Assembly (NCBI RefSeq): GCF_963676815.1
Contig: NZ_OY781365.1
Span: 3,320,501 to 3,384,500, forward strand
Source: an uncultured Draconibacterium sp.
GTDB lineage: Bacteria > Bacteroidota > Bacteroidia > Bacteroidales > Prolixibacteraceae
DNA: 64,000 bases
Direction of reading: 5' to 3'
Shown here: one piece after another, positions 63,138 through 64,000 of the stretch
How positions within the stretch are numbered: the stretch's first letter is position 1
Layout: each line of letters starts with the position of its first letter
The notes under the pieces: model-generated
What the model saw: the letters and a program-made list of their open reading frames with translations, nothing else
Databases searched by the model: none
What the model was told of the DNA's origin: nothing
Program-made: the position numbers and the translations under genes

Positions 63138-63767
63138 ATGAAAAAGACATTGACAATTAATATTAGCGGCACCATATTTCATATAGAAGAAGACGCATAT
63201 GAAGAGCTGCAGAAATACATGGTAGTCCTTAAAAACTACTTTGGTAAAGATGATGAAGGCAACGAAATTTTCGCTGATATTGAAGCCCGAATTGCAGAGA
63301 TATTTACGGAAAAAACAGGCGGGAAAAATCAGGCAGTTACGCTTGAATGGGTAGAAGAGTTAATCGAAACTTTGGGAACTCCAGAGAACTTCTCGGAGGA
63401 GGCCGGAGAAGAAGAACCACTGGCAGGACAAAAAACAAGAAAAAGAAAACTATATCGCGATCCGGAACAAACGGTTATAGCTGGAGTTTGTGGTGGCCTA
63501 TCGGTTTATTTTAATATGGATCCGGTGGTCATTAGATTACTAGTTGTGTTATTAACACTTCTTTCATCAGGAGCGGGTATTTTTGTTTATCTTATTTTGT
63601 GGGTAGCTGTGCCTAAAGCTTTAACTACAACACAACGGTTGGAAATGAAAGGAGAAGAAGTTACGATTAAAAACATTGAGAAATTTCTGAAAGATGAGGT
63701 TGATGCAGTAAAAGAGAGTTATAAAAAAATCAGGAAATCACGATTTTTCTCAGGAAGTAAGTCATAG
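63138..63767 (+). CDS. PspC-domain membrane protein
   Basis: 209 aa. An N-terminal ~95-residue acidic cytoplasmic region (LTINISGTIFHIEEDAYEEL, NEIFADIEARIAEIFTEKTG) resembles the part found ahead of PspC in Bacteroidota. The PspC domain follows at about residues 107-160: KLYRDPEQTVIAGVCGGLSV, YFNMDPVVIRLLVVLL and LSSGAGIFVYLILWVAVPKA, with one or two membrane helices. A basic, helical C-terminal tail ends in KSRFFSGSKS. PspC proteins sense or respond to envelope stress; pairing with PadR and further small genes is a recurring arrangement in this phylum. A terminator lies 90 bp later. Confidence 0.9.
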   Translation: MKKTLTINISGTIFHIEEDAYEELQKYMVVLKNYFGKDDEGNEIFADIEARIAEIFTEKTGGKNQAVTLEWVEELIETLGTPENFSEEAGEEEPLAGQKTRKRKLYRDPEQTVIAGVCGGLSVYFNMDPVVIRLLVVLLTLLSSGAGIFVYLILWVAVPKALTTTQRLEMKGEEVTIKNIEKFLKDEVDAVKESYKKIRKSRFFSGSKS

Positions 63768-63858
63768 ACAAATGCTCTTGAAAGAGATTTTGTATATACA
63801 CGTAAATATTTATTAAGATAGCTTGTAAATTATAGCAGAGAGGGGAGTCAACAAAATT

Positions 63859-63887
63859 AAAGAGGTCTTTTTTTGACCTCTTTTTTT
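63859..63887 (+). terminator. Terminator of the PadR-PspC unit
   Basis: AAAGAGGTC and GACCTCTTT form a 9-bp stem around a T7 loop, followed by TTTT. The stretch from here to 64000 has no complete gene; open frames run off the edge in both directions. Confidence 0.85.
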
Positions 63888-64000
63888 ATGTCTGAATTTT
63901 GAAAATCTCAGGATTTTTGTTGAGAAAGTAGGTGTAACAGATTTTACATTTTACTATGGTAACGGGCTCCCAACAGGTATGTCGCAACGATGCCCCGGTT

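Overview
The window reads as a piece of a Bacteroidota chromosome, most likely class Bacteroidia near the Marinilabiliales/Prolixibacteraceae; that placement is inference from gene content, not a search. Supporting signs are SprA of the type IX secretion system next to ruvA, a SusC/SusD outer-membrane pair, many short lipoproteins whose signal peptides end at a Cys, promoters of the TTTG-N18-20-TAnnTTTG type, and mostly absent Shine-Dalgarno sequences.

Layout. 1-3.3 kb: electron-transfer flavoprotein beta (cut by the left edge) and alpha plus a long acyl-CoA dehydrogenase, one transcription unit closed by a terminator. 3.5-9 kb: an Ntn-hydrolase-like secreted protein lacking the usual Cys, an AraC-HTH/membrane/TPR regulator and three small exported proteins. 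9-18.3 kb: two giant genes on the minus strand (1600 and 1475 aa), one with a Tat-like leader, of unknown function. 18.5-31 kb: a CE7-type esterase, a three-gene cluster with a NifX-like cofactor-binding domain, asnB, a class I amidotransferase with a patatin phospholipase, a TlpA-like lipoprotein, an EamA transporter, an S37 peptidase, a cyclophilin, a hemerythrin and lipoproteins. 31.7-37.6 kb: a susC-susD-lipoprotein-lipoprotein operon. 38.6-39.3 kb: an acetyltransferase and a 63-residue protein. 39.5-46.5 kb: a complete trpEGDCFBA operon behind a leader carrying two Trp-rich leader peptides, each followed by a terminator. 46.6-57.4 kb: sprA, ruvA, pdxA and an M17 aminopeptidase. 57.6-58.05 kb: an exported nickel superoxide dismutase. 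58.26 kb: tRNA-Asn. 58.5-61.1 kb: an IS21-family element, followed by a beheaded M28 peptidase. 62.2-63.8 kb: a small secreted protein, a PadR regulator and a PspC-domain protein.

How the genes work together. The trp genes cover every step from chorismate to tryptophan, and their leader looks like two attenuators in series. EtfAB would take electrons from the dehydrogenase beside them. SusC/SusD and their two lipoproteins form a cell-surface import complex with no degradative enzyme or regulator alongside. The stretch after tRNA-Asn looks like accessory DNA.

Most notable signals: (1) two intergenic tandem arrays, 15 kb apart, with the same architecture of a 41-bp monomer inside a 123-bp higher-order repeat; (2) the tandem trp attenuators; (3) the giant gene pair; (4) a NiSOD whose signal peptide is predicted to expose the metal-binding His1; (5) palindromic repeats lodged between trp genes; (6) a terminator hairpin inside the susC leader.
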